A stretch of DNA of 64,000 nucleotides from Paractinoplanes ovalisporus (GTDB lineage: Bacteria > Actinomycetota > Actinomycetes > Mycobacteriales > Micromonosporaceae). Under the pieces are notes generated by a model. It was not told the origin of the DNA, did no database searches, and saw nothing but the letters and a program-made list of their open reading frames with translations. The DNA is taken from positions 395,481-459,480 of the forward strand of contig NZ_JAENHP010000006.1 of the NCBI RefSeq assembly GCF_016834655.1. Reading direction: 5' to 3'. Shown here piece after piece: positions 34,215-43,353 of this stretch (positions within the stretch are counted from its first letter, which is position 1; each line of letters begins with the position of its first letter). Both the position numbers and the translations under genes were made by a program.

Positions 34215-34316
34215 GTGGTGGGTGCAGACCGTCACTCACGCCGAGGGCCGCGGCGGGCTGAGCTGGGCGCTGGCGCGCCCAGAACGCTCAACCCACCACG
34301 GCGACGTGCGTGAGTG
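34215..34316. other. Interleaved inverted repeats around a strong hairpin
   Basis: GTGGTGGGT (34215-34223) pairs with ACCCACCAC (34291-34299), and CACTCACG (34233-34240) pairs with CGTGAGTG (34309-34316). The two pairs cross each other in an A-B-A'-B' order. Between them CTGGGCGC (34263-34270) pairs with GCGCCCAG (34275-34282). The region is 3' of the lipoprotein gene and 5' of tetR on the same strand. The hairpin may terminate the lipoprotein transcript; the crossing pairs would allow a pseudoknot. Confidence 0.5.
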
Positions 34317-34334
34317 GTTCCGCTCACAAAGTCG

Positions 34335-34952
34335 TTATCGCAGCGCCTTCAGCGTGGTGCGTGCCTCTTTGGCGGCTGTGCGGATGGGCTCGATCTGCTT
34401 CTTGATGGCGGCCGCGTCGGGGCCGGGCTTGATCGCAAGCAGAGCGTCGACCTGGCCGTTCAGGATTTTCTCGACCTTGGCTGCGCCCTCGCGGTCATCC
34501 AGCTCGGCGGCCGCCGCCAGCTCGGCGTCGATGGCCGTGGCCAAGCGGACCTTGGGGCCGGTCAGGATGAAGACGCGGAAGTCGACGACGACGCTGCGGG
34601 CGGCGTCCTTGCCTGTCTTGTCGCGCAGGGCGGTGAGGCCGCTCTTCTGCTCGTCGACGAGCTTGCCCAGCGCCTCCTTGTGCGCCGGCTGCAGGTTCTT
34701 GGCCTTCTCGATCGTGGCGTCGAAGCGCTCGAGGGCCTTGAGCCGGCGGTCGACCCGCTCGGCGACCGACCGCTTCGAGCCCGCGGCCCGCAGGTCGTCG
34801 GCCACGTCGGCGGGCTCCTCGAGCGCGCCCATCTGCTGGTCGGCCGAGACCAGCAAGGTGTCGATGGCCTGCGCGGCGCCGGGCTGGGCGGCGCACGCCC
34901 CGCCGGCGAGCAGGACCCCGGAGAGCAGCAGGGGAACGAGGATTCGTCTCAT
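34335..34952 (-). CDS. Lipoprotein of unknown function
   Basis: A 205-residue exported lipoprotein with signal peptide RILVPLLLSGVLLAGGACA (Cys near 20). The mature part is almost wholly alpha-helical and charged (VAERVDRRLKALERFDATIEKAK, LGKLVDEQKSGLTALRD), likely an antiparallel helical bundle or coiled coil. No known domain is recognised. The last base of its coding region is 173 bases upstream of the exporter operon start; its own neighbour upstream on this strand is the CPA1 antiporter, 57 bases away. Confidence 0.75.
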   Translation of the reverse strand: MRRILVPLLLSGVLLAGGACAAQPGAAQAIDTLLVSADQQMGALEEPADVADDLRAAGSKRSVAERVDRRLKALERFDATIEKAKNLQPAHKEALGKLVDEQKSGLTALRDKTGKDAARSVVVDFRVFILTGPKVRLATAIDAELAAAAELDDREGAAKVEKILNGQVDALLAIKPGPDAAAIKKQIEPIRTAAKEARTTLKALR

Positions 34953-35009
34953 GCCGCTGAGCGTCCCGGTCGCCGGTCAGGGAAGTGCGAACCGTTTGTA
35001 AGAGTTGTG

Positions 35010-36680
35010 TCAGGCCCGCCCCCGGTCGGGGAGCAGCCTCTCCTCGTGGTCCAGCTCCCGCTCGAGGATGCGCAGACCCTCGTCGTTCAGGTTGCCGGCG
35101 TCACGCCAGCGCAGCAGCTCCTCGCGCTGCGCCTCGATCACCTTGCGCCGCACCATCAGCGCCGCCTCGTACTGCGGCGACACCGGAACCTCGTCGGAGT
35201 CGGACTTCTCCAGCATGTCGAGGCGCCGGCGGTAGCGCTCGATCCGCACCTCCAGCTGCTTGCGCATGTGCTCGATGGCGACGTCCTCGACGTGGTCGTG
35301 CTTCTCTTCCTGAATCTCGTCGAGCCGGGCCAGGGCCGCTTCCACCGAGGCCGTCCGGGCCTCGTTGCGCTCGCGGGCCTCGTCGGTCTTGTTCGCCCGC
35401 AGGCCCAGCCACTGCACCAGCGGCGCGAAGGTCAGACCCTGACCCAGCAGCGTCACCAGCACGACCACGAACGCGCAGAAGTGCAGCAGGTCGCGCTGCG
35501 GAACCGTCTCGGGCAGCGTGAAGATGGCGGCGAGGCTGATCACGCCGCGGGTGCCGGCCCAGCTCAGCGCGGTCACCTCCTTGCCGGTGAGCGCCTTCTC
35601 CCGCACCTTCTCGACACGCACCGGATCGCCCGCCTCGTCCTCGGCGATCGGGCCGGTCTCGCCACCCAGGCGCATGTGCAGCGAGCGTGGCAGCACCTGG
35701 GTGAGCAGCAGCCACAGCGGGCGTAGCAGCAACGTCACACCCACGGTCACCGCCACCGCGATGACGATGGTCGACGTCTCGTACTCGGTCAGCCCCTCGA
35801 CCACGGTCGGCAACTGCTGGCCGATCAGCAGGAAGACCAGGCCCTCGAGCAGGAAGTCGACCAGCCGCCAGACCGCGGTGGTCTGCAGCCGGCTGGCGGC
35901 GGCGCTGTGCCGGGACGAGTCGTGACCGATGATCAGACCGGCGATGACGACGGCGAGCACACCCGAGACATGCACCGACTCGGCCAGCACGTACGCGGCG
36001 AGCGGGGTGGCCAGCGAGATCGCGTTCGCGGTCAGCGGGTCGTGCCGCAGGTGCCGCAGATAACGGACGACGTAAGCGACCACGACACCGGCGACGACAC
36101 CGCCCGCGGCCTTGATGAAGAACTCGAGCGTCGCGGCCGGGAACGAGAACCCGCCGCCCTCGGTGGCCGCGATCGCCACGGTCAGGATGGTCAGCGCGGT
36201 CGCGTCGTTGAGCAGGCCCTCACCCTGGATCAAGGTGATCATCTTGGGGGGCAGGCCGGCCCGGCGACCCACGGCGAGCGCCGCCACCGGGTCGGGCGGG
36301 GCCACCGCGGCGCCGAGCGCGATGCCGGCCGCCAGCGTCGCGCCGGTCACCCACAGGTTGAGCCCGACGCCGATGAGCAGCGCGGTCGCCAGCACCAGCA
36401 GCACCGACAGACTCACCACGGTGCGCATGTGCCGGCGGATGTCGAGCAATGACGCGTCGAGCGCCGCGCTGTAGAGCAACGGCGGGATCACGTACGTCAT
36501 GATCAGCTCAGGTTCGAGCTCGACGTTCGGCCCGGGCAGCACGGCGTACGTGATGCCCACGATCGTGAGCAACGCGGCGGCCGGCAGCCCCGTCTTTTCG
36601 GCGATCATCCGGATCGCCACGATCACACCGACCGCGGCCAGGATGAAGAGCAGGGTTCCCTCGACGTGCACGTTGAACAT
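35010..36680 (-). CDS. CPA1-family Na+/H+ antiporter
   Basis: A 556-residue cation/proton antiporter of the NhaP/CPA1 type. About twelve helices span residues 5-420, with GAAVAPPDPVAALAVGR, the ion-binding Asn-Asp in EGLLNDATALTILTV, and WAGTRGVISLAAIFTLPE near residue 375. The last 130 residues form a cytoplasmic, charged, probably coiled-coil regulatory tail (RTASVEAALARLDEIQEEKH, LEVRIERYRRRLDMLEKS). The ATG is preceded by AGGG at a short distance, inside the 3' arm of a hairpin. Confidence 0.9.
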   Translation of the reverse strand: MFNVHVEGTLLFILAAVGVIVAIRMIAEKTGLPAAALLTIVGITYAVLPGPNVELEPELIMTYVIPPLLYSAALDASLLDIRRHMRTVVSLSVLLVLATALLIGVGLNLWVTGATLAAGIALGAAVAPPDPVAALAVGRRAGLPPKMITLIQGEGLLNDATALTILTVAIAATEGGGFSFPAATLEFFIKAAGGVVAGVVVAYVVRYLRHLRHDPLTANAISLATPLAAYVLAESVHVSGVLAVVIAGLIIGHDSSRHSAAASRLQTTAVWRLVDFLLEGLVFLLIGQQLPTVVEGLTEYETSTIVIAVAVTVGVTLLLRPLWLLLTQVLPRSLHMRLGGETGPIAEDEAGDPVRVEKVREKALTGKEVTALSWAGTRGVISLAAIFTLPETVPQRDLLHFCAFVVVLVTLLGQGLTFAPLVQWLGLRANKTDEARERNEARTASVEAALARLDEIQEEKHDHVEDVAIEHMRKQLEVRIERYRRRLDMLEKSDSDEVPVSPQYEAALMVRRKVIEAQREELLRWRDAGNLNDEGLRILERELDHEERLLPDRGRA

Positions 36681-36681
36681 C

Positions 36682-36721
36682 TTTCCCTGCCCGGCCCCGC
36701 CGATGAGGCCGGGCGGGGAAA
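36682..36721 (-). terminator. Strong hairpin after ahcY, abutting the antiporter start
   Basis: TTTCCCTGCCCGGCC (36682-36696) pairs with GGCCGGGCGGGGAAA (36707-36721), a 15-bp stem with a single T/G mismatch and a 10-base loop. It lies eight bases after the ahcY stop and one base before the antiporter ATG. It is likely the ahcY terminator, and its arm also contains the antiporter's ribosome binding site. Confidence 0.7.
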
Positions 36722-36728
36722 GCAGTTG

Positions 36729-38204
<1,476 letters not shown>

Positions 38205-38225
38205 GCGAGGGCTCCTCCCTCATCA

Positions 38226-38310
38226 GGAGGCGCCCTTGGGGTCAGAAACCCGGGCCGAGCGTGGCGGAGACCGGCCAGAAAACCGGTTCCGTCGCAGCGC
38301 CTCTCGACGC
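38226..38310 (-). promoter_or_regulatory. SAH riboswitch controlling ahcY
   Basis: Read on the minus strand, CGTCGAGAGGCGCTGCGACG (38310-38291) matches the highly conserved 5' block of SAH riboswitches (GAGGAGCGCUGCRAC). GAGGCGC (38303-38297) pairs perfectly with GCGCCTC (38233-38227) as the outer stem. ACCGG/CCGGT forms an inner hairpin. CGCTCGGC supplies the CUCGG partner for the pseudoknot with CGAG, and GGGTTTCTGACCC gives a further small hairpin. It ends eight bases before the ribosome binding site. In this class SAH binding turns expression on. Confidence 0.85.
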
Positions 38311-38321
38311 GGGCAGGTACT

Positions 38322-38327
38322 ACCTTA
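38322..38327 (-). promoter_or_regulatory. Candidate -10 box of ahcY
   Basis: TAAGGT on the minus strand, which would place the transcription start near 38315, a few bases before the riboswitch. No clear -35 element. Confidence 0.4.
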
Positions 38328-38389
38328 GCCTTTCGTTCGTCCGGCAGCCGCCGCACCGCCCTCCCCCGTCCCGAGGACTCGCCCCGGTC

Positions 38390-39712
38390 ATGAGGCTTCG
38401 CACTCAGCTTACGCTGACAGTCACCGCCCTCGTCGCGCTCGTGGTCGCGCTCGCCGGCCTGGTCATCGTGGTGCGCATCGACCACCGTGACCGCGCCGAC
38501 CTCGACAACGTGCTGGCCACCCGGCTCGAACAGGTGCGGGCCGCGGCCACGAAGAACGGCTCGCTCCCCACCGACGGCAGTTACGCGATCCGCCTGATCC
38601 AGGGCGGCGAGATGCTGAAGCAGGTCGGTTCCTCGGCCGGGTTCCCGTTGCCCGCCAAAGACGGTTATTCGACGGTGAGCTCGGGCGACGACGAGTGGCG
38701 TTCGGTGGCCGAGACCCTGCCCACGGGTGCCCAGATTCAGATTCTGGTGAGCCTGGACGACCTGAAGGGGCAGCACACCGATAACGTGCTGGTCGTGGAT
38801 CTGCTGGTGCTGCTCGCCGCCGTGTTGAGTGCGGCCGGGGTCTGGTTCGCGACGGGGTTGGTGTTGCGCCCGTTCCAGAGGCTGCTTGTCGCCGCCCGGG
38901 ACCTCGACCCCGCCGACCCCGAGCAGAGGTTGCCCGAGGTCAAGAGCCCGCGCGAGGTCACCGAGCTGACCGCCACCCTCAACGACTTGCTGGACCGGGC
39001 GCGAGCCGCCGCCCCCTCCGCCACCCCCGCCTCCTCCTCCGGTCTTTCTCCGGCCGCAGCGGGCTCCCCGGCCGCCACAGACGCCTCCTCAGGCGACCCC
39101 GCCGCCGTGGCAGAGCCCACCGTCGAGATGCGCGCAGTCGAGCGCAGGCGCACGGCCAAGCCCAAGACCGCACCCAGCTCCGAGATCGCGCCCGATTCCG
39201 GTCCCGCCGCGTCTGCGCCCGAGTCCCAAGCCCAGTCCACGTCTGACGCGTCGTCGCCCGCGCCCGGCTCCGGGGCTACGTCCGTCGCGTCGCCCGCGCC
39301 CGGTTCCGAGGCCGTGTCCGCCGCGTCGTCGCCTGACACCGCGTCCGGTTCCGGCTCCGGTTTCGGGGATGCGTCCGCCGCATCGTCGCCCGAGATCGCA
39401 CCCACCTCGTCGTCGTCGCCCGCGCCCGCCGGTTCGTCGCCCGAGCTTCAGCTCGCGCCCACGTCGCCTGGGTCCGCTCCGGCCGGTTCGTCGCCCGAGC
39501 CGGTGCCGGCCGCCGCCGCGTCCTTTGCCCCGGCCGCCCCGGCCCCTTCCCCGGCCGTCGCCGAGCTGCGCCCGAGCCTGGCCGACCTCGGCTTCCAGCT
39601 CGACCAGCTGCTCGACAACCCCGAGATGCCGGCCACTCAGCGCCACCTCATCCTGGCGCTCATGGCGGACGAACACCGCCGCATGACCGCCCTGATCGAC
39701 GGTGACGCGTGA
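38390..39712 (+). CDS. HAMP-domain membrane protein resembling a histidine kinase without catalytic core
   Basis: A 440-residue protein. A helix (residues 10-32), an extracytoplasmic sensor (33-135), a second helix (138-158) and a HAMP domain (160-205, LRPFQRLLVAARDLDPAD..REVTELTATLNDLLDRA) make a normal sensor-kinase front end. Then comes a tract of about 170 residues of Ser/Pro/Ala with repeated SSPEPA-type units. The last 50 residues (LRPSLADLGFQLDQLL..RHLILALMADEHRRMTALIDGD) resemble the helical dimerisation hairpin of kinases. There is no ATP-binding domain, no SHELRTP motif and no response regulator gene beside it. The ATG at 38390 puts the first helix at the N-terminus. Either a decayed kinase or a signalling adaptor. 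Confidence 0.75.
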   Translation: MRLRTQLTLTVTALVALVVALAGLVIVVRIDHRDRADLDNVLATRLEQVRAAATKNGSLPTDGSYAIRLIQGGEMLKQVGSSAGFPLPAKDGYSTVSSGDDEWRSVAETLPTGAQIQILVSLDDLKGQHTDNVLVVDLLVLLAAVLSAAGVWFATGLVLRPFQRLLVAARDLDPADPEQRLPEVKSPREVTELTATLNDLLDRARAAAPSATPASSSGLSPAAAGSPAATDASSGDPAAVAEPTVEMRAVERRRTAKPKTAPSSEIAPDSGPAASAPESQAQSTSDASSPAPGSGATSVASPAPGSEAVSAASSPDTASGSGSGFGDASAASSPEIAPTSSSSPAPAGSSPELQLAPTSPGSAPAGSSPEPVPAAAASFAPAAPAPSPAVAELRPSLADLGFQLDQLLDNPEMPATQRHLILALMADEHRRMTALIDGDA

Positions 39713-40012
39713 CCAGTCGCGCAATGGGCTGACCAAACATCAAAGTCCTTCCATAAGCCCTCAGAAACCCCTCATCCTGTACGGGCGAGGGCAGATGCCC
39801 TGCGTGTGCGAGAACGCTACCGCCGGACCACCCGCCCCAACCGCCCTGTGGATAACCAGCCTTCCCCTGTGGATAACCCAATCTCAGAACTCGCCCCGAG
39901 GCGTAGGGTCGCCCCCATCCCTGCCCCTGGGTGGTCGGGGGTGGTGGTGGGCCAAAAGCAGCTGAGCGCGTGCGCGCAGGGGCCGGCAGCGACGAGGGCG
40001 GAGGGAGCGGAC
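39713..40012. other. 300-base intergenic region containing paired DnaA-box-like sites
   Basis: No gene is supported between the HAMP gene and the LacI-like gene. The most notable content is the pair of TGTGGATAA sites described separately, and ribosome-binding purines GGAGGGAGC just before the regulator start. Confidence 0.6.
39847..39876 (+). promoter_or_regulatory. Two perfect DnaA boxes 21 bp apart
   Basis: TGTGGATAA at 39847-39855 and at 39868-39876, the reverse complement of TTATCCACA, in the same orientation. Both sit in the longer shared sequence CCTGTGGATAACC. Spacing of two helical turns suggests cooperative binding. Nothing else of an origin (dnaA, dnaN, AT-rich element) is present. 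Confidence 0.55.
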
Positions 40013-41074
40013 GTGCAGCACCCCTATCGGATAAGCGAGATCGCCGCCCAGGCCGGCCTCAGCCAGGCCACCGTTGACCGGGTGCTGCATGCGCGCGGCG
40101 GCGTGCGGCCCGGCACCGTGCGCGATGTCCACCAGGCCATTGCGGCGCTCGACCGGCGGCGGCAGCAACAGTCGGAAGATGTGCCGCTGCCCGCCCGTGT
40201 GGTTCCGATCGACCTGGTCGTGGAAGACCGGGACCGGGTCGAGGCTGCCCTCCGGGCCGAGCTGGGTGGCCTGCGCCCGGCGGTGATCCGGCCCCGCTTC
40301 CACTCGGCGGCTGACCCGGTCGCGGCGCTGGGACGGGTGGCCCGGTCGCGGTCGCAGGGGCTGGTCGTTCAGGCGCGCGAGACACCTGAGCTGGTCGAGG
40401 CCGTCGGGCGCCTCGAGATTCCGGTGGTCACTCTTGGAACCGACCTTCCGGCCAGCAAACGCGTGGCCCACGTCGGGCTTGACGAGAGCGAAGCCGGCGC
40501 CACGGCGGCCTACCTGGTCGAACAATGGCTGGCCGACCGGGCCGGCGTCGTCCTGGTCGTGGGCGGAGCAAGGAGCGATCAGGCGGCGGTCGTGGGCGGA
40601 GCAAGGAGCGATCAGGCGGCGGTCGAGGGCGGAGCGAAGAGCGAGCGGGCGGCAGCGGCCGGGAGCGGCGCGAAAAGCGAACGAATAGCAGGCTTCGAAG
40701 CCGAACTGCGACGGCGGGCGCCCAACCGGCGGGTGCTGATGGTGGAGGCGGGGAGCGTACGGCGGGAGCTCGCCATGAACCCCTCGGTGCGAGCCGTCTA
40801 TGACCCGGGCGGCGGGACCGCGGCCGCCGTGGTGGAGGCGTTCGCGGCCGAGCGGCGCAACTACGACGTCTTCGTGGCGCACGAGCTCGACGACGACAAC
40901 GCCGACCTTCTGCGGGCGGGGCGGCTCTCCGCCGTGCTGCACCACGATCTGCGCGCCGACCTGCGGCAGGCCTGCGTGGCCGTCCTTCAGGCCCTGGGGG
41001 CGCTGCCGGGGCCGGTGCGGTCGGCCCCGGCGAGCGTCCAGGTGATCACGCCGCTGAACATTCCCGGAAATTGA
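40013..41074 (+). CDS. LacI-family regulator with internal tandem repeat
   Basis: A 353-residue regulator. The helix-turn-helix is at the N-terminus (YRISEIAAQAGLSQATVDRV); the rest is a periplasmic-binding-like sensor domain (VVPIDLVVEDRDRV, GLVVQARETPELVEAV, IPVVTLGTDLPASKRVAHVGLDE, YDVFVAHELDDDNADLL). Around residues 182-215 three 11-residue repeats of the form VVGGARSDQAA interrupt the loop before ERIAGFEAEL. The GTG start follows GGAGG. No adjacent sugar operon hints at the ligand; DnaA-box-like sites lie upstream. Confidence 0.8.
   Translation: MQHPYRISEIAAQAGLSQATVDRVLHARGGVRPGTVRDVHQAIAALDRRRQQQSEDVPLPARVVPIDLVVEDRDRVEAALRAELGGLRPAVIRPRFHSAADPVAALGRVARSRSQGLVVQARETPELVEAVGRLEIPVVTLGTDLPASKRVAHVGLDESEAGATAAYLVEQWLADRAGVVLVVGGARSDQAAVVGGARSDQAAVEGGAKSERAAAAGSGAKSERIAGFEAELRRRAPNRRVLMVEAGSVRRELAMNPSVRAVYDPGGGTAAAVVEAFAAERRNYDVFVAHELDDDNADLLRAGRLSAVLHHDLRADLRQACVAVLQALGALPGPVRSAPASVQVITPLNIPGN
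40556..40654 (+). repeat. 33-bp in-frame tandem repeat inside the LacI-like gene
   Basis: Units at 40556-40588 and 40589-40621 are identical over all 33 bases; a third at 40622-40654 has drifted, and a fainter fourth follows. Each codes 11 residues (VVGGARSDQAA). Exact identity of the first two copies indicates recent slippage or ongoing copy-number change. Confidence 0.85.
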
Positions 41075-41154
41075 TGCGGCAGCGCTGTCCGGATCGGGGG
41101 GCCGGCGTTCGTCACCCGGGTGACAAGCTGATCGAGCCGATGAAGGGGACAGCG

Positions 41155-41484
41155 ATGAAATACATGATGTTCGTCTGCAGCGACGCCGAGCCCGAGACCG
41201 ACGAGTCGCGGGTCCCGGACATCGAGGTCTGGGTGGCCGAGAACGACGCCGCGGGACGACGCGTCACCGGGAACGTGCTGGCACCGCCGAGCGCGGCCAC
41301 CACCGTACGGGTGCGCGGCGGCGAGACGATGCTGACCGACGGGCCGTTCACCGAGACCAAGGAGGTCATCGTCGGCTTCGACATCCTTGAGTGCGCCGAC
41401 CTGGACGAGGCGATCGCCGTCGCCGCCGCGCACCCGATGGCCTACGCCGGGCGGATCGAGCTCCGGCCCTACGCCGACATCTGA
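41155..41484 (+). CDS. YCII/DGPF-domain protein
   Basis: A 109-residue protein of the YCII-related DGPF family: MKYMMFVCSD at the start, the diagnostic LTDGPFTETKEVIVGFDILEC, and a final AIAVAAAHPMAYAGRIELRPY. Such proteins are regularly encoded next to ECF42 sigma factors, as here, where the sigma gene begins three bases after this stop. AAGGGG precedes the ATG. Its biochemical role is unknown. Confidence 0.9.
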   Translation: MKYMMFVCSDAEPETDESRVPDIEVWVAENDAAGRRVTGNVLAPPSAATTVRVRGGETMLTDGPFTETKEVIVGFDILECADLDEAIAVAAAHPMAYAGRIELRPYADI

Positions 41485-41486
41485 GG

Positions 41487-42644
41487 ATGGAAGCCGTCGC
41501 GCGGGCCCACCGGGAGAGCTGGAGCCGGATCGTGGCCACCCTGATCCGGGTGACCGGCGACTGGACGCTGGCCGAGGACTGCGCCCAGGACGCCCTGGCC
41601 GTGGCTCTCGAACGGTGGCCGCGCGACGGCGTCCCGGACAACCCGGGCGCCTGGCTGATGACGGTGGCCCGGAACCGGGCGATCGACCACCTCCGGCGCG
41701 CCGCCGTCGAGGGTCGCAAGCTGCGGGAGGTGGCGATGACCGAGCCCGGTCCGGACGACAACGAGATCGGGGACGACCGCCTCCGGCTGATCTTCACCTG
41801 CTGCCATCCGGCGCTCGCTCTGGAGGCCCGGGTGGCGCTCACCCTGCGTACGGTGGCGGGGGTCTCGACGGCCGACATCGCCCGCGCGTTCCTGGTGACC
41901 GAGTCGGCGATGACCCGGCGGATCACCCGGGCCAAGTCCAAGATCTCGGCGGCGCGGATCCCGTACCGCGTGCCCGAGGGTGACGCGCTCGGTGAGCGGC
42001 TGCCGGGTGTGCTCGCGGTGCTCTATCTGCTCTTCAACCGCGGTTACGACGGTGAGCCGCTGCTGGCCGGCGAGGCGATCCGGCTGGCCCGGCTGCTGAC
42101 CGAGCTGATGCCGGGCGAGTCCGAGGTGTCCTCGCTGCTCGCGCTCTTCCTGCTGCAGCACTCGCGGCGGCACGCCCGGCGCGACGAGGCGGGCGAGCTG
42201 GTCACGCTGGACCGGCAGGACCGGGCGAAATGGGACCGCGCCGCCATCGCCGAGGCGCTGGAGATTCTGCTGCGGACACCCATCGAGGGCCCGTACGCCC
42301 TGCAGGCGCGCATCGCCGCATGTCACGCGGCCGACGACACGGACTGGCGGTCGATCGCGCTCTGGTACGACGAGCTGGCCCGCGTGCAGCCCACCGCCGT
42401 CGTGGAACTGAACCGGGCCGTGGCGCACGGGTACGCGTACGGGCCCCGCGAAGGACTGGACCTGCTGCGGGCGATCAGCAAAAGCGTGCTCGAGAACTAC
42501 CCGATGGCCAAGGCGGTCGAGGCCGACCTCACCGCACGCGCCGGGGACTCCGAGAGGGCGGCCGCCCTGTTCCGTGAGGCGGCCGCGGCGACGCCGGACG
42601 GGCCCGAACGCCGCGCGCTGCTCTCACGCGCCGACAAGCTCTAG
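41487..42644 (+). CDS. ECF42-type RNA polymerase sigma factor with C-terminal helical-repeat domain
   Basis: A 385-residue sigma factor, twice the usual ECF length. Region 2 is near residues 5-75 (WTLAEDCAQDALAVALERWP, PGAWLMTVARNRAIDHLRR) and region 4 near 115-165 (RVALTLRTVAGVSTADIARA, FLVTESAMTRRITRAK). The remaining 210 residues are a conserved helical, TPR-like extension (LLFNRGYDG, EAIRLARLLTELMP, LFLLQHSRR, AVVELNRAVAHGYAYGPREGL) characteristic of the ECF42 group, where it replaces an anti-sigma factor in control. The partner DGPF gene is immediately upstream. Its 3' end overlaps the convergent SDR gene by 21 bases. Confidence 0.92.
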   Translation: MEAVARAHRESWSRIVATLIRVTGDWTLAEDCAQDALAVALERWPRDGVPDNPGAWLMTVARNRAIDHLRRAAVEGRKLREVAMTEPGPDDNEIGDDRLRLIFTCCHPALALEARVALTLRTVAGVSTADIARAFLVTESAMTRRITRAKSKISAARIPYRVPEGDALGERLPGVLAVLYLLFNRGYDGEPLLAGEAIRLARLLTELMPGESEVSSLLALFLLQHSRRHARRDEAGELVTLDRQDRAKWDRAAIAEALEILLRTPIEGPYALQARIAACHAADDTDWRSIALWYDELARVQPTAVVELNRAVAHGYAYGPREGLDLLRAISKSVLENYPMAKAVEADLTARAGDSERAAALFREAAAATPDGPERRALLSRADKL

Positions 42645-43316
42645 CACCGTCCCGCCGGCTCCGGCCCGCAGCAGCCCGAGCGCGGCCGCCACGACCTTGG
42701 TCGGCGGGATAAGCGGCGCCGCTTGCGCCCGCTCCTCGGGGGACATGGCGGCTACCTCGGCGTGGGCCCGGTCGAGGCCGATCCAGTTCGGCACCAGGCA
42801 GGTGACCCGGGTGCCGCCGATGCGGGCCGGGTCGCCCAGCGACGTGGTGAAGCGGATCAGGCCGGCCTTGGCGGCGCCATATTCGGGGGAGCCGTACGGG
42901 GCGTCCTCGGTCCCGGCCGATGAGGCGATGTTGACGATCGCGCCGCCGCCGAGCGCGGCCATGGGTTTCAGGGCGAGCTGGGTGAGGTGCATGGGCGCGC
43001 GCAGGTTGAGGTCGAGGGTGCGGCCCCAGGCCTCGGGCGCGGCGTCGGGGAACTGCTCGCCGGGGGTCCAGCCGCCGGCATTGTTGATCAGCACGTGCGG
43101 GCCGCCGGCGTCGACGGCCCGGGCGATCAGGGATTCGGCGTCCGTGGGGGAGGTGACGTCGCAGCGTACGGCCGTGGCGCCGGTCTGGCGGGCGGTCTCC
43201 TCGGCCGCGTCCAGGTCGACGTCGGCGGCGAACACGTGGGCGCCGTCCTCGGCAAGACCGGCCGCGAGATAACGGCCGAGCCCGGAACCGGCGCCGGTCA
43301 CGATGGCGATGTCCAT
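42624..43316 (-). CDS. Short-chain dehydrogenase/reductase
   Basis: A 230-residue classical SDR. NAD(P)-binding TGAGSGLGRYLAAGL, FAADVDLD (an Asp suggesting NAD preference), NNAGG, the catalytic SSAG Ser region and YGAAKAG are in order. The catalytic Tyr and Lys sit at YGSPEYGAAKAG. The ATG at 43316 gives the expected short N-terminus before the first strand. It is convergent with the sigma gene. Substrate unknown. Confidence 0.87.
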   Translation of the reverse strand: MDIAIVTGAGSGLGRYLAAGLAEDGAHVFAADVDLDAAEETARQTGATAVRCDVTSPTDAESLIARAVDAGGPHVLINNAGGWTPGEQFPDAAPEAWGRTLDLNLRAPMHLTQLALKPMAALGGGAIVNIASSAGTEDAPYGSPEYGAAKAGLIRFTTSLGDPARIGGTRVTCLVPNWIGLDRAHAEVAAMSPEERAQAAPLIPPTKVVAAALGLLRAGAGGTVLELVGA

Positions 43317-43353
43317 CAAGACGACGCTAGGCGAGAAGCGGGCGGCCCGCAGC

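Noticed and set aside
39847..39876. Replication origin
   Set aside because: Only two DnaA boxes and none of dnaA, dnaN, gyrB or an AT-rich unwinding region nearby.
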